64,000 bases of DNA, taken from positions 31,568 to 95,567 of the IMG/VR virus record IMGVR_UViG_3300008261_000125. The stretch is one strand, 5' to 3'. This DNA comes from a virus. A model generated the notes under the pieces. The model did not search any database, had not been told where the DNA came from, and saw nothing but the letters and a program-made list of their open reading frames with translations. The position numbers and the translations under genes were made by a program. Shown piece after piece: positions 46,496-53,874 of this stretch (its first letter is position 1; each line of letters starts with the position of its first letter).

Positions 46496-46945
46496 TTATT
46501 TTAAAAATAACAATTTATATTTAATTGAATTAATTGTTGATTTAATTGTGTCTAAATCATTCACTATTTCAGAGTAAGGCATTTTACCTTGTAATCCTGT
46601 AACCATTTGGTACATTTCTCTTAAATAAGCTAATGCTTCAGGTACACTATTTAATGTTCTTGGAGCTACATCTTTGTATTCCAATAATTTTTCAGTTGCT
46701 CCTTGGAATCCTTCAGCTAATGCATCAGCATGATCTGGTAATGCATCATATAATTCATTCAAAGCTTTATGAGATGCAAATGATCCTGGACCAGAAACTT
46801 TCAAATGAAGTTTGTGGATGGCAGTTGCAGCATTCATTAACTCTGATACACATGCTGCAGTCATTGTATCCAATCCTCCTGTAGAGGGAGCACTGTAGTT
46901 GGCAGCTGAACCACCATCTCTTTTTAAAAATCTTTTTGCTTCCAT
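46496..46945 (-). CDS. Dps/ferritin-like four-helix protein, 149 aa
   Basis: The segment AIHKLHLKVSGPGSFASHKALNELYDALPDHADALAEGFQG (residues about 42-82) follows the Dps pattern: His near 44-47, GPGSF, H59, D74 and E78 match the ferroxidase-site positions of Dps (the usual Trp after the first His is replaced). It resembles a phage family of unknown function I recall as ferritin-like. The N-terminal 25 residues are a basic, Gly/Ser-rich arm (KRFLKRDGGSAANYSAP), reminiscent of DNA-binding Dps tails. It lies between ring-protein and major virion genes, so it may be a virion or DNA-associated protein, or a helical connector with accidental similarity. Confidence 0.6.
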   Translation of the reverse strand: MEAKRFLKRDGGSAANYSAPSTGGLDTMTAACVSELMNAATAIHKLHLKVSGPGSFASHKALNELYDALPDHADALAEGFQGATEKLLEYKDVAPRTLNSVPEALAYLREMYQMVTGLQGKMPYSEIVNDLDTIKSTINSIKYKLLFLK

Positions 46946-46953
46946 TATATAAT

Positions 46954-47655
46954 TTAGTTATTATTTTCTACTGTTTGTGTCATTCTTTGATATTGGTTCA
47001 TTGATTCAATATCACCTGCTAATATTTTAACTGCTTCATCTATAAACAACTCAACTAAATCATCTTTAAATTCTGATTCAGTATCTACTGTTGGTGTTAC
47101 ATTAGTGTAAGGGTTGGTTACACCAGCTATTTGAATATATCTAGGTTGTCTGTAATAGTAAAGAGTTGCCTCACTTACATCAAACAGGTTATTAGTATAT
47201 ATCTGTATTTGGTTATTTGATATGGTAGCAAATGTTTCAGCCCACTCAAAGCTAGGTTGTTTATTTTTATCTCTAAGAAGTTGATCCACATTGGCTACTT
47301 CTCCTAAGTAAACCACCATTGGTTTAGATTCACAACAATCACTTTTAGCTTTTGCAGAAAGTCTTTTCCATTGTAGGTAATTAGTAGGGAAGTTGGTAGT
47401 CTCAAAGTATGTTTGCTTATCAGCCATTTTTAAATTAAGTGGAGTAAGCAACACTTGTAAATCATCTATTCTTCTAGTAGATTGTTCATCACCTTCCTTG
47501 GTAATATTAGTACCATGAAGGTTTCTTCTACACCAATCAACTTGACCTTTATTAAAAGCTTCAGTTATTTGCCAAGCTTCTATGTTATCATAATCGTTTG
47601 AGGAGAGTTTATTTAAGCGGTTTTTCACTTTAATTAGTATAGCTGAATTAAGCAT
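46954..47655 (-). CDS. Head-tail connector / ring protein, 233 aa
   Basis: An N-terminal helical part (LIKVKNRLNKLSSNDYDNIEAWQITEAFNKGQVDWCRRN), a beta-rich middle with ATLYYYRQPRYIQIAG, and a C-terminal helix (FKDDLVELFIDEAVKILAGDIESMNQYQR) match the plan of connector and ring proteins of Bacteroidota podophages. Its first eight residues, MLNSAILI, are also the first eight of the HNH gene just upstream, whose stop overlaps this start by 8 nt. It is therefore intact but has a re-created beginning. It likely forms a dodecameric ring below the portal. Confidence 0.65.
   Translation of the reverse strand: MLNSAILIKVKNRLNKLSSNDYDNIEAWQITEAFNKGQVDWCRRNLHGTNITKEGDEQSTRRIDDLQVLLTPLNLKMADKQTYFETTNFPTNYLQWKRLSAKAKSDCCESKPMVVYLGEVANVDQLLRDKNKQPSFEWAETFATISNNQIQIYTNNLFDVSEATLYYYRQPRYIQIAGVTNPYTNVTPTVDTESEFKDDLVELFIDEAVKILAGDIESMNQYQRMTQTVENNN
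47645..47655 (-). other. Re-created gene start, downstream copy at the HNH insertion
   Basis: The first eight codons of the ring-protein gene and the first eight codons of the HNH gene encode the same peptide MLNSAILI, but differ at several third positions. This marks the border of the HNH insertion. The upstream copy lies at 48131-48154. Confidence 0.8.
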
Positions 47656-48154
47656 TGTTTAAATAAGTTATAAGGTTTAATAATGTGTCTTTATTATCTT
47701 CAATCATTCCTAAAGCTGTATTACATTTAGTACATAACAAACCTCTTACTTTACCTGTAGTATGACAATGATCTACACATAAATCACTTTTTAAAATAGA
47801 CCTATGATTCTTACAACCTAAGCAACACCCTTCTTGTTTTTCAAACATTAAAGAATATTCTTCCAAAGTTATACCATAAATTGCTTTTAAATGAGGTTTA
47901 GTTTCTTTTACTTTTAACCATCTTTCTTTATTATAAGCTTTTGTTTTTTCTTTATTATTAATTAAATATTGTTTTCTGGTTTCACTTTTACCAAACTTTG
48001 TAGCTCTTGCTTTATATGTATCTATATTAGCATAGTAATGAGCTTTTTTATAAGCTGCAGCTTTTTCTTTATTTCTATGATACCATTCTAGAGATCTACT
48101 TTTTTTAGGAATAGACTCTGCTGGATTAGTTATGAGAATAGCTGAATTTAACAT
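47648..48154 (-). CDS. HNH homing endonuclease of the endonuclease VII type
   Basis: A 168-residue protein with a basic Tyr/Lys-rich N-terminal part and a C-terminal endonuclease VII-like HNH core: C111 and C114 (CCLGC), the DHCH motif at 128-131 (LCVDHCHTTGKVRGLLC), and C141 and C144 (CTKCN), followed by an N-A-L-G helix. The paired CxxC motifs bind a structural zinc and DHCH carries the catalytic His. It begins with MLNSAILI, a copy of the start of the next gene, differing at third codon positions. It is a free-standing mobile gene between structural genes; no intron or intein borders are seen. Confidence 0.9.
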   Translation of the reverse strand: MLNSAILITNPAESIPKKSRSLEWYHRNKEKAAAYKKAHYYANIDTYKARATKFGKSETRKQYLINNKEKTKAYNKERWLKVKETKPHLKAIYGITLEEYSLMFEKQEGCCLGCKNHRSILKSDLCVDHCHTTGKVRGLLCTKCNTALGMIEDNKDTLLNLITYLNNA

Positions 48155-48157
48155 TTG

Positions 48158-48325
48158 TTATTTTTTCTTTTTAGCCTTAGCTTTTGGATTCATAAATTCT
48201 TGTACAACTTCAACTCTAGGTTGTTTCTTTTTAGGAGATCCCTCTACAGTTTTGTTATATATACCTACCATTTTTTTATCAGTAGATAAGATTGATTTTC
48301 CTTTTTTAGGTGCTGTCTTTTTCAT
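48158..48325 (-). CDS. Tiny lysine-rich protein, 55 aa
   Basis: ATG 48325 to TAA 48158. Runs of Lys occur at the start (MKKTAPKKGKS), the middle (SPKKKQPRVEVVQEF) and the end (PKAKAKKKK). The composition is that of a nucleic-acid-binding or capsid-interior peptide. It is one of six small basic genes in this stretch. No fold is recognised. Confidence 0.75.
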   Translation of the reverse strand: MKKTAPKKGKSILSTDKKMVGIYNKTVEGSPKKKQPRVEVVQEFMNPKAKAKKKK

Positions 48326-48331
48326 ATTATT

Positions 48332-48577
48332 TTAGCATTTCCACTTTCTAAGTGATTTGTTTATTCTTGAATTAGGATCATTAGCTGTTTTACTAGAAGT
48401 AAGTTTCTTTTTCATTCCTTCCATTCTAGCACAAAAAGATTTCTTTCTAGGTCCTCCTTCAGGTTGAGGAGCTTTAATATCATGACCTGCAGCTTTAAGA
48501 GAAGCTCTCCCTTTAGCATTTAAACCTCCACTTGGAGATTTACCTTCTTTTCTTTGCCATGCTGGACTCTTTGCCAT
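48332..48577 (-). CDS. Small conserved basic phage protein, 81 aa
   Basis: The sequence MAKSPAWQRKEGKSPSGGLNAKGRASLKAAG, then KAPQPEGGPRKKSFCARMEGMKKKL and SRINKSLRKWKC is a family I recognise from many unrelated tailed phages (a DUF found near structural genes; I recall DUF6321). The PSGGLN, RKKSFCARM and INKSLRKW blocks are the conserved cores. Its function is unknown; the strong positive charge suggests DNA contact in the head. It ends 6 nt before the 55-residue gene and starts 1 nt after the 52-residue gene. Confidence 0.85.
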   Translation of the reverse strand: MAKSPAWQRKEGKSPSGGLNAKGRASLKAAGHDIKAPQPEGGPRKKSFCARMEGMKKKLTSSKTANDPNSRINKSLRKWKC

Positions 48578-48578
48578 A

Positions 48579-48737
48579 TTATCCTTTTTTTGCTTTAGCC
48601 ATTTTCTTAAAAGTTAATGCTAATGCTTTAGCTTTACCTGTGCAACCTGGTTTAGTAATAGGAGTACATTTACCTTCAGTACCTCTTCTTTTTATAGAGG
48701 CTGTAGCTTTTTGTATCCAGTTTTTATCTTTAGCCAT
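48579..48737 (-). CDS. Small basic phage protein, 52 aa
   Basis: ATG 48737 to TAA 48579. MAKDKNWIQKATASIKRRGTEGK is followed by CTPITKPGCTGKAKALALTFKKMAKAKK. The opening KNWIQKA resembles a class of small phage proteins often encoded next to the 81-residue family. Two Cys residues frame TPITKPG. Strongly basic, probably DNA-associated or virion-internal. It abuts both neighbours. Confidence 0.75.
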   Translation of the reverse strand: MAKDKNWIQKATASIKRRGTEGKCTPITKPGCTGKAKALALTFKKMAKAKKG

Positions 48738-48739
48738 TG

Positions 48740-49258
48740 TTATTTCTTTTTAGCTGTTTTAGCTGATTGAACAAATGCTTTAGAAGTTGGGGCACCAGCA
48801 GCTCCAGGTTTTCTCATTTTCTCCCCATAGTTAGCTTTGTTAGCTGCATCTGATGCTGCAGATCTAGCTGATTGAACAGCTCTTTCTTTTTCATAAGCTC
48901 TAACATTAGAAGGTCTTTTAGTAGCTCTAGCTGCAGCTTCCATTTTAGGTTTTATGTTAGAACCTCGTAACTCTTCAGGACTAAATTTAGATTTAGCTTG
49001 AGCCATATATTGAGCACCTGCTGTACTATCAGATACTGCTTTGCTCATTCTTGGTGATATAGGAGCTATTGGTTTTACTGGAGCTGGTGTTGTAGCCATT
49101 CCTACTTGTGCTTTTTTTAATGCAGATTTCTTGGCAAGTGAATCTCCTATAGCACGAGCTTTTTCAATTTTATTTGATGCAGCTTTAAATGCTGAATCAT
49201 AAGATGATTTCTTAACTTTTGTTGAACCACCTGTTTGTTTTTTAGCTAATTTTCTCAT
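48740..49258 (-). CDS. Histone-like Ala/Lys/Ser-rich protein, 172 aa
   Basis: Low-complexity, very basic protein (MRKLAKKQTGGSTKVKKSSYD, repeated AARATK/ARSAASDAAN segments, ending SAKTAKKK). The composition resembles histone H1 tails or packaged nucleoid proteins. Residues 45-52 (LKKAQVGM) carry the KAQVG motif also found in the 1431-residue cargo protein. It is likely packaged with DNA or acts in head assembly. No domain is recognised. Confidence 0.75.
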   Translation of the reverse strand: MRKLAKKQTGGSTKVKKSSYDSAFKAASNKIEKARAIGDSLAKKSALKKAQVGMATTPAPVKPIAPISPRMSKAVSDSTAGAQYMAQAKSKFSPEELRGSNIKPKMEAAARATKRPSNVRAYEKERAVQSARSAASDAANKANYGEKMRKPGAAGAPTSKAFVQSAKTAKKK

Positions 49259-49270
49259 AATATTTTTATA

Positions 49271-49447
49271 TTAACATGATTTTTTAGAACCACCCATTTT
49301 CATTTTAGCAGGTACTGCACCTTTAGGGGGAGTATTAACTTTACCAGATGGTTTAGCTTTAATACCTTTTTGTACTTTAGCAGTACCATTAGTACCACCT
49401 TGTTTACCTGTAGGTTTAGTAACTACTTTTGCTTTTATATCTTTCAT
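49271..49447 (-). CDS. Tiny basic Gly/Lys-rich protein, 58 aa
   Basis: ATG 49447 to TAA 49271. MKDIKAKVVTKPTGKQGGTNGTAKVQKGIKAK, then PSGKVNTPPKGAVPAK and MKMGGSKKSC. Disordered and basic, with GG and QKG motifs like those of the cargo proteins. It is codirectional with the other small genes and has a free C-terminal Cys. Confidence 0.7.
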   Translation of the reverse strand: MKDIKAKVVTKPTGKQGGTNGTAKVQKGIKAKPSGKVNTPPKGAVPAKMKMGGSKKSC

Positions 49448-49452
49448 GATTA

Positions 49453-49623
49453 TTATTTTTTTAATTTACCTGCTGGTACATTACAAGCTTCAATATTTTT
49501 TCCACCAGTATAACGAGTAGGGTTAGTTACTACAGTAACATTAGCATTTTTTCCTCCTGTGTATCTTGTAGGGTTTGTTACAACTTGAGGATAAGAGTTT
49601 GCGGTTTTCATTTGTCCAGCCAT
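49453..49623 (-). CDS. Tiny protein with a tandem VVTNPTRYTGGKN repeat, 56 aa
   Basis: ATG 49623 to TAA 49453; a second in-frame ATG lies four codons downstream. The 13-residue unit VVTNPTRYTGGKN occurs twice, separated by ANVT, with different codons in each copy. The copies are therefore old and the amino acids are under selection. The repeat suggests a small beta-hairpin that docks twice onto a repetitive surface such as a capsid. It is the first of the six small basic genes. Confidence 0.75.
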   Translation of the reverse strand: MAGQMKTANSYPQVVTNPTRYTGGKNANVTVVTNPTRYTGGKNIEACNVPAGKLKK

Positions 49624-49642
49624 GATATTTAATTTTAATTAG

Positions 49643-50659
49643 TTATACATTCCAATATTTTTCAACCTTTTTAGTTAAGTCTAATAATAAACCATCATTA
49701 AGAGGGTTCTTTAAGAACTCAACACAATCAGCTGCATTTCTTCCCATCAAAGCACTTGAATCAGTATGGTAAATAAATCCATCAGATTTTGCTATAATAA
49801 ATTTGTAGTAAGTAGAATCTTTAACAATAGATTTCAACTTAAGTGTCTCCATATCAGATACTGCTGCATCTAAGAATAATTGAGATGCTCTTTTGATATT
49901 TGGTTCAACACCTTCTCCTCTAATAAATCTATCCATGTTGTCATATACAATATCATTAGGAGTAGATTTTTTGTATTGAACACTATTACCATCTACTACT
50001 TTAGCAACATAGAAAAGTTTGTTTTGATTTTTATCAAACAACTTAGTAAGTTCAGCAATAGCTTTATTTCTAAGTTTAGAAAGCTCAGTTTTAGTAGATA
50101 CAGTTTCAACAAATTTATCTAAGTAAAATTTAGGTGCAACAGATCTGCTTCTTGCATCTTCATAGCTTCTAGCTACTATAGAGAATCCACCATTTTCTAT
50201 TGCATATATCTTAATCAAGTCATGTGCATCTTTAGAGGGATCCAAATAAACTGGTTCATTACCACATCTAATTGTAATCTTACTCCAAAAGTCATGATTG
50301 TTAGGAGATAATAATTGAACTTTATTCCAAAAATCTTTATCATTAGGATCAATAATGTTAGCAGCTAATTCTTTTTCTAATTCAGAAACTACATTTCTAA
50401 TTTCTTTAATCTTAGCTTCTCTTTCTTCTGGATCCTTGATTAATTTAATTTCAGGTGCAAATTCATTTAGTCCTGTTAAATATCTTGTTATACCATTTCT
50501 CTCTATACAAGCTAATTGCTCTTCATGGAATACTCCATCAAATAAAGACATGTTATATTTTTCAAGACCTAAATTACTTTTGTTTGGGTCAAAGAACGGT
50601 TTGATAGTTATACTACCAGATTTTGCTGTTTCAGCTAATGATACAATTGAGTAACTCAT
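49643..50659 (-). CDS. Conserved virion structural protein following the MCP, 338 aa
   Basis: Mixed alpha/beta protein beginning MSYSIVSLAETAKSGSITIKPFFDP. It has a charged helical segment (about residues 75-95, EEREAKIKEIRNVVSELEKEL) and a C-terminal helical domain with SSALMGRNAADCVEFLKN. No catalytic motif is seen. It is the first gene after the MCP terminator, with its own leader containing two AAACCAAC copies, so it has separate expression. Position suggests a head-associated protein (auxiliary capsid or head-completion). Confidence 0.7.
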   Translation of the reverse strand: MSYSIVSLAETAKSGSITIKPFFDPNKSNLGLEKYNMSLFDGVFHEEQLACIERNGITRYLTGLNEFAPEIKLIKDPEEREAKIKEIRNVVSELEKELAANIIDPNDKDFWNKVQLLSPNNHDFWSKITIRCGNEPVYLDPSKDAHDLIKIYAIENGGFSIVARSYEDARSRSVAPKFYLDKFVETVSTKTELSKLRNKAIAELTKLFDKNQNKLFYVAKVVDGNSVQYKKSTPNDIVYDNMDRFIRGEGVEPNIKRASQLFLDAAVSDMETLKLKSIVKDSTYYKFIIAKSDGFIYHTDSSALMGRNAADCVEFLKNPLNDGLLLDLTKKVEKYWNV

Positions 50660-50796
50660 GTTGGTTTATTTTTGTTGGTTTATTTATTTAATGTAAAAAT
50701 AACAATTATTGGTTAAACTTACAATTTTGCCCCACATCAGAATCATGATTTCTGTAGAAGTCTTTAACTTGCATGTGGGTGAAGGTACCTATAATT
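50660..50796 (-). promoter_or_regulatory. Structured leader between MCP terminator and the 338-residue gene
   Basis: On the minus strand this stretch holds nested inverted repeats: CCCACAT (50773-50779 read in reverse) pairs with 50731-50737, and inside it CAGAA/TTCTG arms (50738-50742 and 50750-50754) flank a palindromic TCATGAT loop. Next comes ATTGTAAGTTTAA, also present at 62.15 kb inside a promoter candidate, then an A-rich leader with two AAACCAAC copies up to the ATG. This could be a regulatory RNA, processing site or phage-specific promoter region. Confidence 0.45.
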
Positions 50797-50823
50797 TAAA
50801 AGGGGGTATTTAACAACCCCCTC
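50797..50823 (-). terminator. Rho-independent terminator after the MCP gene
   Basis: On the minus strand AGGGGGT pairs with ACCCCCT around a short AT loop and is followed by TTTT. It begins 15 nt past the MCP stop. Such strong G-C pairing is rare in this AT-rich genome, and it isolates a highly expressed MCP transcript. Confidence 0.85.
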
Positions 50824-50837
50824 TTAAGGTACAAGTA

Positions 50838-52463
50838 TTAGAATGATCCACCTGTGATTGGGTTTCTCATAACAATTTTCAACACTTTGGTTGGATCTTT
50901 AACCCAAATAGCTGGCATTGTTTGTGTCATCATTACACGGTATCCATTGAAGTTACCATTAGATTGGAAACCTTGAGTTCTTCCCATGTAATCCATAGTT
51001 CCATTTTGGTAGAACCATTTCAATTGATTATCCCAAGATAATTTTAACATGTAGATGTTGTCATTACCTGTATCAGTGATATCAAAAATTACAAAGCTGT
51101 AAGAAGATAAAGGATTACCATCAATGATTGGATTCTCAATATCATTAGTATGTAAGTTATCAAAAGCTGGATTAAGAACAAACTTAACATTAGCTAAGAA
51201 AGGAATTACATAACTAGTGAAAGCAAATCCAAAATTTAAATCCATTCCTTGACCAGAGATTGCACCAATACCATTGTTAGATGCAGCTTGGATTACTAAA
51301 CCTGAGTTAACAGCTTCACGCTTGATAGCCTCATTTACTAATCTCATACCACCCATACCAGTTTGTACAATCAATTGTCTTTTTGGATCTGGACCTTGGA
51401 ACTCCACACGACCTGCATAGAAGTTATACAATTCAGATCTGAACAATTCTAAGCTGAAGCTAGATTTGTTGTATACTCTTTTGTAAGAGTTATCTAATTG
51501 TTTCCAAAGACCCACAGATAATCTCATATCATCTGGACCATCTTGCTTAATTCTACCACCATGACCCCACATTAAGTAAGTTTCAATGTCAGTAGCAATT
51601 TTAGTCAAGTGAGCTGCTTCCATGCTAGTTAAGAATGTACGAGTTAATGTACCATTTCCTACTGCTCTTTTTAAATAGTCTTTACCCATTTTAGAAGCAA
51701 CATCCTCAATTTTAGAAATTGCAGGATCAACATTTTTGTCAAAGTTTCTCCAGATTTCTGTAACAGGAACTGTTCCATCTGCATTCATACCACCTTTTAA
51801 CATTAAATCAGCTCTTGAAGAAACTGAATAATGAACATGAGCTTCAGCACCACCCACAAAGTTATAGAATTCACGGAAACCAGATCTAGTTTGAATATCT
51901 GAAAATCTTTCACCATACTCACCTCTAGCAGAACCTTTTCTGAACAATTTAGTTTGTGGTGTTAAATACTTGTTCTCTAAGAATTTGTAGTTATCATTGT
52001 TTACTAATTGAACAGTATAGATGAAACCATCACCCATAGGTAAGATATCATCAGCTGTGATGTACATCTCAACACCATTGTATTTGTCATAAGTGATGAT
52101 ATCACCATGTCCAAATTCTCTTTTGTTGATTTTAACTTTGAAAGTTGTACCATCAATACCTTTTGTAGCATTTCCTGCTTCAATATCTTCTACAATGTAA
52201 GGAAGATCTTGAGACACTGGAGTTTGCCATTTGTACTCACCACGAGCATTATCTACATTAATGATGTTCTTGCCACCAAATGAAGATAATTGGTAAAGAG
52301 GCATTTCAACCTTTTGAGACATAGCCCAGATATCTACTGGTCCTAAATCCATAGGTTCTGCATCTTTCAACATATTCACTAAGTGATAAGAATCTACATG
52401 TGAACTAGCTTGGTAGTTGGTATCACGTAGAAATATACCATTGTTTAAAACTGGAGTTGACAT
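50838..52463 (-). CDS. Major capsid protein, 541 aa
   Basis: This gene follows TerL, portal and the scaffold-like gene, the standard place of the crAss-like MCP, and has the expected size (about 500 residues). The sequence is even in composition with long beta segments, a charged N-arm region (residues 1-60), and a loop rich in Gly/Asn near 390-410 (SNNGIGAISGQGMDLNFGF), consistent with an HK97 fold. High expression is supported by the special A/C-rich leader and a dedicated terminator. The HK97 fold is inferred from family knowledge rather than shown by a short motif. Confidence 0.8.
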   Translation of the reverse strand: MSTPVLNNGIFLRDTNYQASSHVDSYHLVNMLKDAEPMDLGPVDIWAMSQKVEMPLYQLSSFGGKNIINVDNARGEYKWQTPVSQDLPYIVEDIEAGNATKGIDGTTFKVKINKREFGHGDIITYDKYNGVEMYITADDILPMGDGFIYTVQLVNNDNYKFLENKYLTPQTKLFRKGSARGEYGERFSDIQTRSGFREFYNFVGGAEAHVHYSVSSRADLMLKGGMNADGTVPVTEIWRNFDKNVDPAISKIEDVASKMGKDYLKRAVGNGTLTRTFLTSMEAAHLTKIATDIETYLMWGHGGRIKQDGPDDMRLSVGLWKQLDNSYKRVYNKSSFSLELFRSELYNFYAGRVEFQGPDPKRQLIVQTGMGGMRLVNEAIKREAVNSGLVIQAASNNGIGAISGQGMDLNFGFAFTSYVIPFLANVKFVLNPAFDNLHTNDIENPIIDGNPLSSYSFVIFDITDTGNDNIYMLKLSWDNQLKWFYQNGTMDYMGRTQGFQSNGNFNGYRVMMTQTMPAIWVKDPTKVLKIVMRNPITGGSF

Positions 52464-52480
52464 TTTGTTTTGTTTTTGTT
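52464..52480 (-). promoter_or_regulatory. A/C-rich translation leader of the MCP gene
   Basis: The 17 bases directly before the ATG (AACAAAAACAAAACAAA on the minus strand) are identical to the leader of the 448-residue virion gene. No Shine-Dalgarno is present. A shared, unstructured A/C-rich leader probably gives high translation in a Bacteroidota host. Confidence 0.6.
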
Positions 52481-52509
52481 TTTAGTTGTTGTTTATAATT
52501 TATGTTAAT

Positions 52510-53766
52510 TTATCTTTTGAAAAAATTCTGAGATGGTCTAGCTATTCCTGAAGATTGTTTTTTAACTTTAGATTCAGAAGTATCATTAGACATACCAGAT
52601 GTTAATTTATTACTTTGTTCTGTTTTTAATGCTCTAACTGTTTTTTCAGTTGCTTCTTTTTTACCTATCTCTCTAACTCTTGCTTCAAAGCCTTGTTCAT
52701 CTGATAATAACCAAAGTGCTTTAGCAATTAATCCATGATTAGGTTCAACATATTGATATTTTTCTAACAAGTGCCCTAAAAGATTTGTAGGCTTTCCAGA
52801 CATTGATGGATAGTTAGCTTGAGTTAACCCAGAGAATAATTGACTTTGAGTTTTTTTATCAAGTTTTAATCCATTTAATTCACCTGGCTCTAACACTCTA
52901 TAGATATTATCAGTATATAATTGAGCTTGTTTTTGTTGTTGTTTGCGTAAGTGCTCTTGTTGTTCTAGTTGTCTAGCTACAACTTGCTCTTGCATAGCAT
53001 CTAATTTTGGTTTGAATTTTTTAGCTTTAGCTTCTAATTCATCCCTATCTTTCCATGCTTCAATTTCTTCTTCTATTTCATCAGCATCACCAAAGTTAGT
53101 TGCATGTAAATAGCTTCTAACAATTTGTTCTTGACTGTTTTCATCAGAAGTATCTAAACTTCTAATTTCTTCTGCTGCTGCTAATGATCTGAATAGAGAC
53201 TTAAGATCTTTACCACCATTTGCTACATAGTGAGCAGCAACTTGCAACTCATTAGGAAGAGCATCAAAAAATTCAGATGAAACTTGTTCTTGTAGTTTTG
53301 TTACTCTTTCATGCTCATTAGCTTCATATAACTCTTCAAAATCTTTGACAGTATATTTTTCAATATCATCATTGTCCTCAAATGGAACAATTAAACCTTT
53401 TTGAATAAGTTTATTAGTTAACTCTACAAGCCCATTAGGTCTGCCACCTTTTTTAGTAGGTCCTTCATTTTCTTCAGCTTCAGCAGTCTCATTAATAATA
53501 CTATCAATTTCAGCTGATGCTTGCTCTGCTGTTTTCTTTGGTTTAAAAGAACCTTCAGCTCCTGCAGTTTCACCTTCTGATGATTCTTCATTTTCTTCAG
53601 GATTATCAAGGAACGATAGATCTGCATCTTTTCTAGAAAAGATACTAGGTTTCTCTTCTTTTTTTGTTTCAGCAACCATGATGTTTTCAGCACCAGGTGT
53701 ACCTAATAGTTCATCAAGGTTCATTTCAACCTCTTGAACTGTTGTTGTGTCTTTATTTTCTGACAT
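52510..53766 (-). CDS. Scaffolding-type protein, 418 aa
   Basis: Located directly before the MCP. The N-terminal 110 residues are very acidic and low in complexity, the middle is helical with a Gln/Glu-rich coiled coil (about residues 245-275, QEQVVARQLEQQEHLRKQQQ), and the C-terminus is basic (IARPSQNFFKR). This acidic-coiled coil-basic plan is typical of phage scaffolding proteins, whose basic end binds the capsid protein. No protease domain is visible. The leader carries AAACCAACA close to the ATG. Confidence 0.65.
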   Translation of the reverse strand: MSENKDTTTVQEVEMNLDELLGTPGAENIMVAETKKEEKPSIFSRKDADLSFLDNPEENEESSEGETAGAEGSFKPKKTAEQASAEIDSIINETAEAEENEGPTKKGGRPNGLVELTNKLIQKGLIVPFEDNDDIEKYTVKDFEELYEANEHERVTKLQEQVSSEFFDALPNELQVAAHYVANGGKDLKSLFRSLAAAEEIRSLDTSDENSQEQIVRSYLHATNFGDADEIEEEIEAWKDRDELEAKAKKFKPKLDAMQEQVVARQLEQQEHLRKQQQKQAQLYTDNIYRVLEPGELNGLKLDKKTQSQLFSGLTQANYPSMSGKPTNLLGHLLEKYQYVEPNHGLIAKALWLLSDEQGFEARVREIGKKEATEKTVRALKTEQSNKLTSGMSNDTSESKVKKQSSGIARPSQNFFKR

Positions 53767-53874
53767 AAGTGTTGGTTTAATTGACTATGTTACTAACAAA
53801 TTTAATAAAATAAACTTTATAAATTTAATACTAAGGGATACTATAGAATAATTTTTTCCATTATATGGCTAACT
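53767..53874 (-). promoter_or_regulatory. Intergenic region before the scaffold/MCP genes with promoter-like -7 box
   Basis: This 108-nt gap carries on the minus strand TAAATTTG (53797-53804), matching the Bacteroidota -7 consensus TAnnTTTG, about 30 nt before the ATG. A clear TTG at the right upstream distance is missing, so it would be a weaker or activated promoter. The AAACCAACA leader motif follows. I see no hairpin. Confidence 0.4.

Noticed and set aside
47640-48160. Group I intron or intein around the HNH gene
   Set aside because: The ring gene has its own intact start after the HNH stop and no split reading frame, and no intein splice motifs are present.
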